NCBI GenBank assembly: GCA_017794945.1
Contig: CP051239.1
Coordinates: 2,222,692 to 2,286,691, forward strand
Source: Alcanivorax sp.
Lineage (GTDB): Bacteria; Pseudomonadota; Gammaproteobacteria; Pseudomonadales; Alcanivoracaceae
Direction of reading: 5' to 3'
Length of the DNA stretch: 64,000 bases
The position numbers and the translations under genes are program-made. Positions 22,370 to 30,714 of the stretch are shown in pieces (the stretch's first letter is position 1; each line of letters opens with the position of its first letter). The notes under the pieces were generated by a model. That model saw nothing but the letters and a program-made list of their open reading frames with translations. It was not told where the DNA came from and ran no database searches.

Positions 22370-23530
22370 ATGAACTTGCAATTTACGCAGGAAGAGCAGG
22401 AGTTTCAAAAGACGATACGCGCATGGATGCGGGAAAATATTCCTGAAGAGATTAGTCGTATTTCCGCGCTTGGCGAAATGCCGGAAAAATCGCAGCAACA
22501 GCAATGGGAGAAACGGCTCGGTAAACAGGGTTGGCTGGCGGTAACTTGGCCTGAACAATACGGAGGTCCGGGATGGACCGCGACACAGCGTTATCTTTTT
22601 GATCTTGAGAGGGCCATGGCTGGGGCGCCTCCGGTAAGTCCCTTCGGTGTCGCCATGGTAGGCCCTGTGATCTACACGTTCGGATCCGCGGAACAAAAAG
22701 AGCGATGGCTGCCCGGGATAGCCAGCGGCGAGACGCTTTGGTGCCAGGGTTATTCCGAGCCCAATGCCGGATCGGACCTCGCATCCCTTAAAACCCGCGC
22801 CGAGCGCAAACGGGACCATTACCTGGTCAATGGCCAGAAGATTTGGACCACCCAAGCGCATTGGGCGGACATGATGTTCTGTCTTGTCAGAACCGACCCC
22901 GATGCCAAGAAGCAACAGGGCATCTCTTTCCTGCTAATAGATATGAACACGCCGGGTATCGAGGTTCGTCCCATTTATACCATTGATGGGCACCATCACC
23001 TCAACGAAGTGTATTTCACCGATGTCAAGGTGCCGCTGGACAATCTGGTGGGGAAGGAGGGTATGGGGTGGACGATCGCCAAGTTTTTGTTAACGCATGA
23101 GCGCACAACGATCGCCGGCGTTGCCGACAGTCACTATGCATTGGCGCGCATGAAGATGGCTATTGACGAAGCTCCGTATTACATCGATAAGCAACAGGCG
23201 CGACGACGTGTGGCCGAGCTGGAAGTCGAACTGATGGCGTTGGAGTACACCAACTTTAGGACCGTTGCCGCGACAGACGAGGGCCGACCTTTTGGACCGG
23301 AGTCTTCCGGTCTCAAGATCAAGGGTACCGAGCTACAGCAGAAAATGTCCCAAGCGATGGTCGAGATGGGCGGGTTGATGTCGCTTGTCTGGGATAGTTC
23401 ATCAGCGGTGGGTAATGAAAGCTTTAATCATTCCCCTCGTCGGTACAATTTTCTTCGTGCCTGCACGATTTATGGCGGATCGAACGAGATTCAGAAGAAC
23501 GTGCTTGCCAAGATGCTGTTAGGTTTATGA
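22370..23530 (+). CDS. Acyl-CoA dehydrogenase, subunit-like A
   Basis: FAD-dependent dehydrogenase (386 aa) making the 2,3-enoyl-CoA. N-terminal helical domain, middle beta domain with the flavin/substrate segment CQGYSEPNAGSDL, and a C-terminal helical domain ending in CTIYGGSNEIQKNVLAKMLLGL. The position that in MCAD carries the catalytic Glu (YEGT) is Gly here, as in many bacterial FadE proteins, so the base may come from elsewhere or from a partner. The ATG at 22370 has AGGA nine nt upstream. Only 9 nt separate it from the second ACAD gene. Confidence 0.9.
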   Translation: MNLQFTQEEQEFQKTIRAWMRENIPEEISRISALGEMPEKSQQQQWEKRLGKQGWLAVTWPEQYGGPGWTATQRYLFDLERAMAGAPPVSPFGVAMVGPVIYTFGSAEQKERWLPGIASGETLWCQGYSEPNAGSDLASLKTRAERKRDHYLVNGQKIWTTQAHWADMMFCLVRTDPDAKKQQGISFLLIDMNTPGIEVRPIYTIDGHHHLNEVYFTDVKVPLDNLVGKEGMGWTIAKFLLTHERTTIAGVADSHYALARMKMAIDEAPYYIDKQQARRRVAELEVELMALEYTNFRTVAATDEGRPFGPESSGLKIKGTELQQKMSQAMVEMGGLMSLVWDSSSAVGNESFNHSPRRYNFLRACTIYGGSNEIQKNVLAKMLLGL

Positions 23531-23539
23531 GAGGTCATA

Positions 23540-24652
23540 ATGGAATTCAATCTTTCCGATAACACGACCATGGTTGCCGATACGGCGCGGCGGTATCTCA
23601 AGGATCACTATGGTTTTGATACCTACATGCAACAACTCAACCAACTCAATCATTGTGATCCATCACGATGGGAGTTGATGCGCGAGCTAGGCTGGTTTGG
23701 TCTGCCGTTTCCTGAGTCGGTCGGAGGCTATGGCGGCGATCTGATCGACGTGGCGATGATTGTTAGGGAAGCCGGCGCCGTCTTGTGTCTGGATCCCTAT
23801 GTCGATCTGGTGATCGGTCCTGGAAAACTTCTCGAGTATCTGGGTACTGAGCGGGCATTGAAGGTATTGCAATCCATTGTCGATGATGATGAGAGAGTGG
23901 CATGCGCGCTCTATGACTATCACGCCGGATACAATATTTTGAAGCCATCCCTGTCGATTAACGGTAGCAAATTGTCTGGACGGAAGAATTTCGTTCCTGA
24001 TGGTGGCTGCGCGAATAGGGTGCTGACGACGGCGATGCTTGGAGATGAGCTGACCTTGGTCCTTGTGCCGCTTGAAGGCTGCGAGGTGACCCGCTATCGG
24101 GGCTTGGACGGTAGCCGGCTTGCCGATGTACTGTTCGATGACGTGGTGATTGACGAGGAGATGATTCTTTCTCGTGGCGTGAAGGTGGAGCGCGCCGTCA
24201 GCAAGACGGTCGCCTGGCTGCAGGCGCTCGATTGCGCGCGCATGTATGGCGCCGCCAGCGCGCTTTATCAGCGCACTCTTGATTACGCAAAGACGCGGAA
24301 GCAGTTCGGTGCGCCGATCGGCAGCTTCCAGGTAATCCAACATTACCTTGTGGATATGTTCACGGATCTTCAACAGTTGGAGTCGATGCTGTTCATGGTT
24401 TCCGTCAAAGCGGATCTAGACGATACGCTCGAGCGGGAACACGCTTGTTCGGCCACCAAGGCGTACTACGCCGACAAGGGGGTAAAGATCGCGCAACAGG
24501 CGATCCAGATTCACGGCGGTATCGGGGTCACCGAAGAGCTTGATATAGGCCATTACTTTCGTCTCATGACGTACTGCTCCCTAACACACGGCCATGGTGA
24601 CTACCATCTTGATCGTATCGCCGCCCTCGGAGAGGAGTGCGATCGTGGATGA
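23540..24652 (+). CDS. Acyl-CoA dehydrogenase, subunit-like B
   Basis: A shorter (370 aa), more divergent ACAD directly after the first. It keeps the N-terminal helical domain, the arginine-containing KTRKQFGAPIGSFQVIQH segment and QIHGGIGVTEELDIGHYFR near the C terminus, but its middle domain lacks the usual TEP-GSD flavin loop. In actinobacterial sterol degradation such adjacent long/short ACAD pairs form alpha2beta2 enzymes for bulky acyl-CoAs. A heteromer here is inference from adjacency. Its end overlaps the following GMC gene by 8 nt. Confidence 0.85.
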   Translation: MEFNLSDNTTMVADTARRYLKDHYGFDTYMQQLNQLNHCDPSRWELMRELGWFGLPFPESVGGYGGDLIDVAMIVREAGAVLCLDPYVDLVIGPGKLLEYLGTERALKVLQSIVDDDERVACALYDYHAGYNILKPSLSINGSKLSGRKNFVPDGGCANRVLTTAMLGDELTLVLVPLEGCEVTRYRGLDGSRLADVLFDDVVIDEEMILSRGVKVERAVSKTVAWLQALDCARMYGAASALYQRTLDYAKTRKQFGAPIGSFQVIQHYLVDMFTDLQQLESMLFMVSVKADLDDTLEREHACSATKAYYADKGVKIAQQAIQIHGGIGVTEELDIGHYFRLMTYCSLTHGHGDYHLDRIAALGEECDRG

Positions 24653-26243
24653 ATATGATTTCATCGTAGTCGGAGCGGGATCCGCCGGTTGTGTCCTGGC
24701 CAACCGACTAAGCGAGTCCGGCCGATTCTCTGTTTGCTTGCTGGAGGCGGGTCCGCACGACAACAGCGGGTTTGTGAACGTGCCGTTCGGGGTGATCGGT
24801 TTGATCAGGGAGGGCAAGCGTAACTGGGGTTATCAAACAGTGGCTCAACGAGCGCTTGACAGTAGGCAGCTCTATTGGCCCCGTGGAAAAACTCTCGGTG
24901 GCAGTAGCTCAATCAACGCCATGGTTTATATTCGTGGACAACCTGAGGATTACGATGCCTGGCGGGACAGCGGGCTGAAGGGTTGGGGGTGGGATGATGT
25001 CCGGCCCATCTTCAACGCGCATGAGCACAATGAGGAGTATCCGCCGGACGCCTGGCACGGTAACGGAGGACCGCTGAACGTCACTCGGGTCAGGGATCCT
25101 AATCCGCTGACTGAGTTGTTCATTCGCGCCGGGGAAGAACTAGGCGAAAAGCGTAACGATGATTTCAACGGTGAATCGCAGCGCGGCTTCGGCCAATTCC
25201 AAGTGACGCAAAAAGATGGGCGACGCTGGAGCGCCGCGAGGGCGTTTCTCGATCCGGCGAGGAGCCGCGGTAATTTGACCATTCTGACTAATGCAATGGT
25301 TTCCCGGGTAGTGATCGAAAATGGACGTGCGGTAGCCGTCGAGTATAGCGATACGGCCGGCTCATCTCACACCGTTCGGGCAAATCGGGAAGTCGTACTT
25401 TCGGGTGGGGCAATCAACTCGCCCCATTTGCTGATGCTTTCAGGCATTGGTGACCGTGACCATTTACAAAGTGTTGGCGTTAATTGTCTGGTGGACTGTC
25501 CAGAGGTGGGGTGTAATCTTCAAGACCATCTGGATATGACTATTTCGATTCACGATCGTAGCAAACAGTCAATTGGCTTCTCCCCTTACTTTCTACCGCG
25601 TTTGATGCGAGCGTTCTATCAGTACTTCCGCCATCGGCGCGGCTTTCTAGCCAGCAATGCGGCTGAGGCGGGGGCGTTTATTAATGTCGGCGAAGGGACG
25701 CGCCCGGATGTGCAGATGCATTTTCTGCCCGCATTTTTGCGCGATCATGGCAGGGAATTCACGTCAGGCTTTGGCTGCACCATTCATGTATGCCAGTTGC
25801 GGCCTAAAAGCCGCGGTTGGATTCGTCTCGCCGATAGCAACCCTCTCAGCGCCCCGCTCATCGATCCCTGTTATCTTTCCGATGCTGACGATCTTGGCGT
25901 CCTGAGAGAGGGCGTCAAACTGGCTCGGCGGGTGTTCCAGACAAAAGCTTTCGCCGAGGTTTTTGGAGGAGAAGATCTACCGGCGAGCGATGTGGTAACC
26001 GATACCCAAATTGAGGACGATATCAGGCAGCGCGCTGAAACTATTTATCATCCGGTGGGCACTTGCCGTATGGGGGTGGATGATCTGGCCGTAGTGGATG
26101 ATCGGTTAAGAGTCAGGGGCGTGTTAGGATTGCGCGTTGCTGATGCGTCCGTCATGCCTTCTTTGATCAGTGGCAACACTAACGCGGCAAGCATGATGAT
26201 CGGCGAGAAAGCGGCTGGTTATATCATTCAGGATCAACGATGA
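24645..26243 (+). CDS. GMC-family FAD oxidoreductase (choline/alcohol dehydrogenase-like)
   Basis: A 532-aa flavoprotein that likely oxidises an alcohol to the aldehyde. Rossmann G10-A-G12-x-x-G15, the GMC signature GKTLGGSSSINAMVYIRG near residue 85, and the C-terminal active-site region YHPVGTCRMG plus SGNTNAASMMIGEKAA are all present. GTG start at 24645 after GGAGAGG, overlapping the upstream ACAD. It is a paralogue of the AlkJ-like gene at 57953. Last gene of the + operon. Confidence 0.9.
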   Translation: MDEYDFIVVGAGSAGCVLANRLSESGRFSVCLLEAGPHDNSGFVNVPFGVIGLIREGKRNWGYQTVAQRALDSRQLYWPRGKTLGGSSSINAMVYIRGQPEDYDAWRDSGLKGWGWDDVRPIFNAHEHNEEYPPDAWHGNGGPLNVTRVRDPNPLTELFIRAGEELGEKRNDDFNGESQRGFGQFQVTQKDGRRWSAARAFLDPARSRGNLTILTNAMVSRVVIENGRAVAVEYSDTAGSSHTVRANREVVLSGGAINSPHLLMLSGIGDRDHLQSVGVNCLVDCPEVGCNLQDHLDMTISIHDRSKQSIGFSPYFLPRLMRAFYQYFRHRRGFLASNAAEAGAFINVGEGTRPDVQMHFLPAFLRDHGREFTSGFGCTIHVCQLRPKSRGWIRLADSNPLSAPLIDPCYLSDADDLGVLREGVKLARRVFQTKAFAEVFGGEDLPASDVVTDTQIEDDIRQRAETIYHPVGTCRMGVDDLAVVDDRLRVRGVLGLRVADASVMPSLISGNTNAASMMIGEKAAGYIIQDQR

Positions 26244-26283
26244 GACGACATTAGCGCCACCAAACGGTAGTGCTAATGTCGTC
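26244..26283. terminator. Bidirectional hairpin between convergent operons
   Basis: Perfect 12-bp inverted repeat GACGACATTAGC (26244-26255) / GCTAATGTCGTC (26272-26283), immediately after the GMC stop and 33 nt before the stop of the convergent PF10118 gene. It has no T-run but is placed as a shared transcription stop. Confidence 0.6.
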
Positions 26284-26315
26284 CCCAGGTCTTTTGGGGC
26301 GGCGGAATTCGGATA

Positions 26316-27227
26316 TTAGGCCATCTTGACTTGGTCGCTGTCGGGACGGTTTCTGTAAGCTCGGTATAGTGATCCATTTTCAGCGAACAGGCGTTGTCGC
26401 CACGTATCTTCCAGTGCCCGCGTGTCGTGATTGTCAGGATGGTAACGTCGATCAACGAACTCCGGAAGGCGGCGCATAATCCCGGAGACAAATCCCTTTG
26501 GACCGAACAGTACGTTCAATCCAATGGCATTGTCCTTGACGCTGCCCAGCTTCCCGTCCTTGGCGAGCATCCATGCCCAAGTGATCCCCAACATCGGCAA
26601 GAGCACAACCAGGGATGCCGCCGTCGCTGCGATCCGCTCACCGTGACTATTGCCGATGATTTCGTAAACGTTATAAGCAACAGATTTGTGTTCAAGCTCC
26701 TCAAGAGCATGCCATTGCCATATCTTTATCATCTCCGGGTCGGCCAGACTTTGAAACGTCTCGTCTTCCAATAGCTGCTCCGCAAGCAAGGCGGTAAAAT
26801 GTTCCATGAAAGTAGTGGCGGCAAGCTGGGTTCTCTTCGGTAACATTTTCAGAATGCGGAGGCCGAATTTTACGAAGCGGTCCGGAGTGTCCATGTCGAA
26901 GCCCCTCTCGGCAAGCAATTCGTTAAGGCGGTCATGCTCGCGACCATGAATGGCTTCTTGCCCCATGAATCCGGAAATGGCCGCTCGCTGCTGCGTGTCG
27001 GTGACATGGCTTCGAAAATAACGCACCGAATCCATGAAGTAGCGCTCGCCGGGTGGAAAGAACCCCGACAGCATGGCAAAGAATGTGGTTGCCGTAGCGT
27101 TGTCCGCATAGAAGTACTTTGGTGTTGTGTCCGGAAACTGGAAGTCTATGTGACGGGGAGGGATGCCCACTGACGCACCGTTCAGGACATTGGACGTCTT
27201 TGCACTAGTTCTCTTCTTTAAACCCAT
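26316..27227 (-). CDS. PF10118-family predicted metal-dependent protein, copy 2
   Basis: A 303-aa paralogue of the proteins at 17860 and 53877. Conserved ligand series: E61 (PGERYF), E91-x-x-H94 (QEAIH), E142 (MEHFTA), E177-x-x-H180 (EELEHKSVAYNVY), with spacings of 30, 51 and 35 residues, near-identical to the other copies. Extra conserved His at 98 and 173. Hydrophobic segment near residues 200-222. Last gene of the four-gene - operon hydrolase-BVMO-SDR-PF10118, 32 nt after the SDR. Confidence 0.82.
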   Translation of the reverse strand: MGLKKRTSAKTSNVLNGASVGIPPRHIDFQFPDTTPKYFYADNATATTFFAMLSGFFPPGERYFMDSVRYFRSHVTDTQQRAAISGFMGQEAIHGREHDRLNELLAERGFDMDTPDRFVKFGLRILKMLPKRTQLAATTFMEHFTALLAEQLLEDETFQSLADPEMIKIWQWHALEELEHKSVAYNVYEIIGNSHGERIAATAASLVVLLPMLGITWAWMLAKDGKLGSVKDNAIGLNVLFGPKGFVSGIMRRLPEFVDRRYHPDNHDTRALEDTWRQRLFAENGSLYRAYRNRPDSDQVKMA

Positions 27228-27259
27228 GACTCGGCCCTCTTTTTGAAGTTTGATCCTGC

Positions 27260-28123
27260 TTATTGCGATGATTGACTAGACATTTTTTGCCGCCCCTGTC
27301 GCATTCGAAAGAGCGCTTCGAGGGGCCGCTGATAGCCCGCCGGCATCAGGCGTTGGCCGGCGTCCAGTATCGTTGCGTCATTACCTATCAACACGCGACG
27401 CCGGTTCTTGCGAACCGCGTGGAGGATAGCGTTGGCTGCCTGTTCCGGCGTGGACCGGGCGATGCGATCGAAAAGTTCCGTAATTTCCTCCTTGCTGCCC
27501 GGGGCTATGTTCCCCATATCACCCATTCGGCTATTACGCGCAATGTTGGTCTTGACGCCGCCCGGGTGCACGCAGGTTGCACTGACACAGCTTCGCTCAA
27601 TGTCCAGTTCTTCGCGCAGCGACTCGGTGAACCCTCGAACAGCGAATTTCGCGGCGTTATAGGCTGATTGGGTGGGGACTCCAATGATGCCAAAGATGCT
27701 CGAGATGTTTATCACGTGGCCGTCGCCGGATTGCTTGAGGTAAGGCAGAAAGGCCTTGGTTCCGTATACCACCCCCCAGAAGTTAATGTTCATAAGCCAT
27801 TCGAAGTTGTCATAGCTCATGGCATCGACGGTTTCTCCGAGTCCAACGCCGGCATTGTTCATTATCAAGTTAACCTGTCCGTGCTCCTTGACACATTGAT
27901 CCGCATACCGATAGACCTCATTCCTTCGGCTTACATTAACAACATGGGTGGTGACTCTGACCGGGTAGTCGCGCAGGTCGATGGCGATGTCTTTTAGACT
28001 GTTTTCGTCAATATCCGACAGAGCCAAATGGCAGCCTTTTTTAGCCAGCAGCATGGCGGTCGCTCGACCTATGCCTGAACCGGCACCAGTAATCGCAGCG
28101 ACTTTCCCGTAAAAACGTTTCAT
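27260..28123 (-). CDS. Short-chain dehydrogenase/reductase
   Basis: Classical SDR of 287 aa: cofactor-binding TGAGSGIG near residues 12-19, NNAG (MNNAGVG), catalytic Ser in INISS and YNAAK (SAYNAAKFAV). The C-terminal extension with KNRRRVLIGNDA fits the SDR group often found with lipid catabolism genes. Likely interconverts an alcohol and a ketone, which would supply the neighbouring BVMO. The ATG at 28123 was preferred (GGAG upstream) over a TTG 12 nt earlier. Confidence 0.87.
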   Translation of the reverse strand: MKRFYGKVAAITGAGSGIGRATAMLLAKKGCHLALSDIDENSLKDIAIDLRDYPVRVTTHVVNVSRRNEVYRYADQCVKEHGQVNLIMNNAGVGLGETVDAMSYDNFEWLMNINFWGVVYGTKAFLPYLKQSGDGHVINISSIFGIIGVPTQSAYNAAKFAVRGFTESLREELDIERSCVSATCVHPGGVKTNIARNSRMGDMGNIAPGSKEEITELFDRIARSTPEQAANAILHAVRKNRRRVLIGNDATILDAGQRLMPAGYQRPLEALFRMRQGRQKMSSQSSQ

Positions 28124-28147
28124 AATATGCTCCAACAGGTAGGCGGA

Positions 28148-29650
28148 TCAGGCACTCAGTAACTTGCGAAATACGCTGTTCCTTCCGCGCTTGATGCTAC
28201 TTCCCTCAAAACGAAGGTGGCCATCCTCGAGATTGCCATAGCGTAATGCGGGCAGGTCACGCAAATAGTCATCAAGATTCTGCCAGGGGGTCCTGCTGCC
28301 CTGACGAGGGAGGCGGTCGTTGGCGCGAAGAACATATCCGGAACGTAAATTAAGAAAGTTCATCTGGGTCTTGCTCCCTTGTCCATCGACGGGTGTGACC
28401 ACCCGGGCGCCAATATCGCGCATGTGATTCAGGAGGCGGCAGACGAATTCAGAGGCGATGTCGGCCTTCAGCGTCCAAGAAGCGTTGGTGTAACCGAACA
28501 CCAGGGCCATATTTGGTACCCCTTCGAGCATCAGTCCCTTGTACATCAGGGCGTCCGCCACATGAACCTCACGGCCGTCGACTTCCAACCTCGCGCCACC
28601 GAATAGCTGCAAATCAAGGCCAGTGGCTGTGATCAGAACATCAGCGTCGATATGAGCGCCGGACTTCAATTGGATCCCGGTTTCGGTGACCGCTTCGATG
28701 TGGTCGGTGACCACGGAGGCCTGGCCTTCGCGGATAACCTTGAAGAGATCACCCTTGGGAACGGCGCACATGCGTTCTTCCCAGGGATTGTAATGGGGTT
28801 GGAAATGCCGCATATCGACCTCCGGGCCGAGCTGCCGGCGCGCTGTCGCCAAAAGCAGGCGTCGCATCGCCTTGGGCTTACTCAGAGAAAGTCGATATAC
28901 CGCTCTTTGCAACAGAATATTGCGGGTCCGGGCCAGCCGGTAAACGGCCATCTCCGGCAGAATGCGGCGCAGGTTCCTGGATATCAGATCCTGCTCCGGC
29001 ACGGTGGCTACATAGGTGGGCGAGCGCTGCAGCATCACTACATGATCCGCCTTGTCGGCCATAGCCGGAACCAGCGTCACGGCAGTGGCGCCACTGCCAA
29101 TAACCACCACCCGTTTGCCAGTGTAATCGTAGTTTTCCGGCCAGTGTTGCGGATGGATTACGTCACCGCGGAATTGGTTGATCCCCGGAATCTCCGGTGT
29201 GTAGCCGGAGTCGTATTTGTAGTATCCGGTGCAATGGAATACAAAGCCGGTGCTGAACTGGTGCTCTTCATCGGTTGCTTCGTCGATGGCTTTGACGATC
29301 CAGTGTTTTTTTTCGCTATGCCAGGATTGCGAGATCACTTTCAGACCGAACTGGATTCGGCGTTTCACATCGTATTCGCGTGCGGTGTCGTCAATATACC
29401 GACGGATAGAAGGGCCGTCGGCAAGCATCTTGGTATCGGTCCAGGGCCGAAAGTTATAACCCAGGGTAAACATGTCGGAATCGGAGCGGATGCCGGGATA
29501 GCGGAATAAATCCCAGGTGCCTCCGATCCGTTTGCGTCGTTCAACGATTCCAAAACGGACGTTGGGGCATTTTTCCTTTAAGTGACACGCCGCGCCAATT
29601 CCCGACAGGCCCGCACCGACGATCAGAACATCAAGATAAGGGTGTTTCAT
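28148..29650 (-). CDS. Flavin-containing monooxygenase, BVMO/AlmA-like
   Basis: FAD/NADPH monooxygenase of 500 aa. First Rossmann motif G12-A-G14-x-x-G17, the Baeyer-Villiger fingerprint F160-x-G162-xxx-H166-xxx-W170-P171, and second Rossmann GSGATA near 185-190. The N-terminal run through GGTWDLFRYPGIRSDSDM strongly resembles AlmA, the long-chain alkane monooxygenase of Acinetobacter and Alcanivorax. It may therefore hydroxylate long alkanes or insert oxygen into ketones; sequence alone does not decide. Overlaps the upstream alpha/beta hydrolase by 20 nt. Confidence 0.88.
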   Translation of the reverse strand: MKHPYLDVLIVGAGLSGIGAACHLKEKCPNVRFGIVERRKRIGGTWDLFRYPGIRSDSDMFTLGYNFRPWTDTKMLADGPSIRRYIDDTAREYDVKRRIQFGLKVISQSWHSEKKHWIVKAIDEATDEEHQFSTGFVFHCTGYYKYDSGYTPEIPGINQFRGDVIHPQHWPENYDYTGKRVVVIGSGATAVTLVPAMADKADHVVMLQRSPTYVATVPEQDLISRNLRRILPEMAVYRLARTRNILLQRAVYRLSLSKPKAMRRLLLATARRQLGPEVDMRHFQPHYNPWEERMCAVPKGDLFKVIREGQASVVTDHIEAVTETGIQLKSGAHIDADVLITATGLDLQLFGGARLEVDGREVHVADALMYKGLMLEGVPNMALVFGYTNASWTLKADIASEFVCRLLNHMRDIGARVVTPVDGQGSKTQMNFLNLRSGYVLRANDRLPRQGSRTPWQNLDDYLRDLPALRYGNLEDGHLRFEGSSIKRGRNSVFRKLLSA

Positions 29651-30596
29651 GGTGTTGCTCCGTAGTGGCAGTGCGGCACGATTCCGGCTCAGTGGCGGCT
29701 GGCCGTTCTTTCAGAAATTGCAGTACCGCCTCGGTAAAAACACTGTTACGGTCTCCCGCGACCATATGGCCGGCCTGTTTCAGAACGACATAACGTGCCT
29801 CTGGTATTAGAGTGAGCAGCTCTGTTGCGCCCCGGTCACTAAGAACATCGCTGTAGTAGCCACGTATCAAAAGCACCGGTACGTCCAACTGGCGGGCCGC
29901 CAGCTCCAGCCTTGCTCGGTCGAACATGCTCCCGGCTTTGGTTGGCGCGTTCGCGTGGTTGAGAAAAGCTGGGTCCCAGTGCCAGTAAAACCGGCCATTA
30001 CCGTGTTGACGCAGGTTTTTGCGTAGCCCGGAGAGGTCTTTTGATGGCGGGCGGCGCGGGTTGTAGGCGGTGATAGCATCGCGTACCTGCTCCAGCGTCT
30101 CGAATCCGTCCTGATGATGACGCATGAATTCGATGATCCGGCGGACGCCCCGAGGTTCCAATCTTGGCGCCACGTCGACCAGTACCAGTGCCTCGCAATC
30201 CAGGGAGGTGTCTTCGCCAAGCGTGAGCAAAGCGGTCAGGCCACCCATGGACGCGCCGACGATAACCGGCCGGGCCGGTAGCGAGCGAATCACCGCGCTG
30301 AGGTCCGCTGCAAGGGCTCGGGCACTGTAGTCGCCTTCTCGAGACCAGTCGCTTTCGCCGTGGCCTCGTGCGTCCAGGCTAAACGCGCAGTAGCCGGCAT
30401 CGGCCAGTGCGATCGCCGTGTCGGACCAGGCATGGCGGGTCTGCCCGCCGCCGTGCAGGAGCAATACGGGGGGCGCCGTGTCTTCACCATGGCGGCTGGC
30501 CCACAGATTCAACCCCTCACTGCCAGTGAATCGCACCCGAACACTGCGTCGAAGGCCGCAATGCGCGGACGATGTCGTCGTCTGAGAGTCAGTCAT
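29631..30596 (-). CDS. Alpha/beta-fold hydrolase (operon with BVMO)
   Basis: A 321-aa alpha/beta hydrolase with HGGG (48-51) as oxyanion loop, nucleophile S117 in GASMGG, and a C-terminal GHMVAGD His. With a BVMO and an SDR in the same operon it probably hydrolyses the ester or lactone formed by the BVMO. The ATG at 30596 follows GGAAGAG by 6 nt; the frame is open 39 nt further upstream, across the operator, but without a ribosome binding site. First gene of its operon. Confidence 0.86.
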   Translation of the reverse strand: MTDSQTTTSSAHCGLRRSVRVRFTGSEGLNLWASRHGEDTAPPVLLLHGGGQTRHAWSDTAIALADAGYCAFSLDARGHGESDWSREGDYSARALAADLSAVIRSLPARPVIVGASMGGLTALLTLGEDTSLDCEALVLVDVAPRLEPRGVRRIIEFMRHHQDGFETLEQVRDAITAYNPRRPPSKDLSGLRKNLRQHGNGRFYWHWDPAFLNHANAPTKAGSMFDRARLELAARQLDVPVLLIRGYYSDVLSDRGATELLTLIPEARYVVLKQAGHMVAGDRNSVFTEAVLQFLKERPAATEPESCRTATTEQHHETPLS

Positions 30597-30619
30597 AGTC
30601 AACTCTTCCGGCAATACAT

Positions 30620-30663
30620 TTGGTCGTCCAACCAATATTACAGATTGAATATATCAACGGCAA
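30620..30663 (-). promoter_or_regulatory. Promoter with TTGGT-N6-ACCAA operator (hydrolase-BVMO operon)
   Basis: Read on the - strand, -35 TTGCCG (30663-30658), 17 bp, then -10 TAATAT (30640-30635). The inverted repeat TTGGT-CGTCCA-ACCAA (30620-30635) starts at the last base of the -10 and covers the likely transcription start. The start codon is 24 nt further on. The repeat is the same as the one in the 17.8-kb promoter. Confidence 0.6.
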
Positions 30664-30714
30664 TGCTTCTCCAGCCCCTTTCAGATCAGTTTGTAACGGC
30701 CGGGGTATAACACG

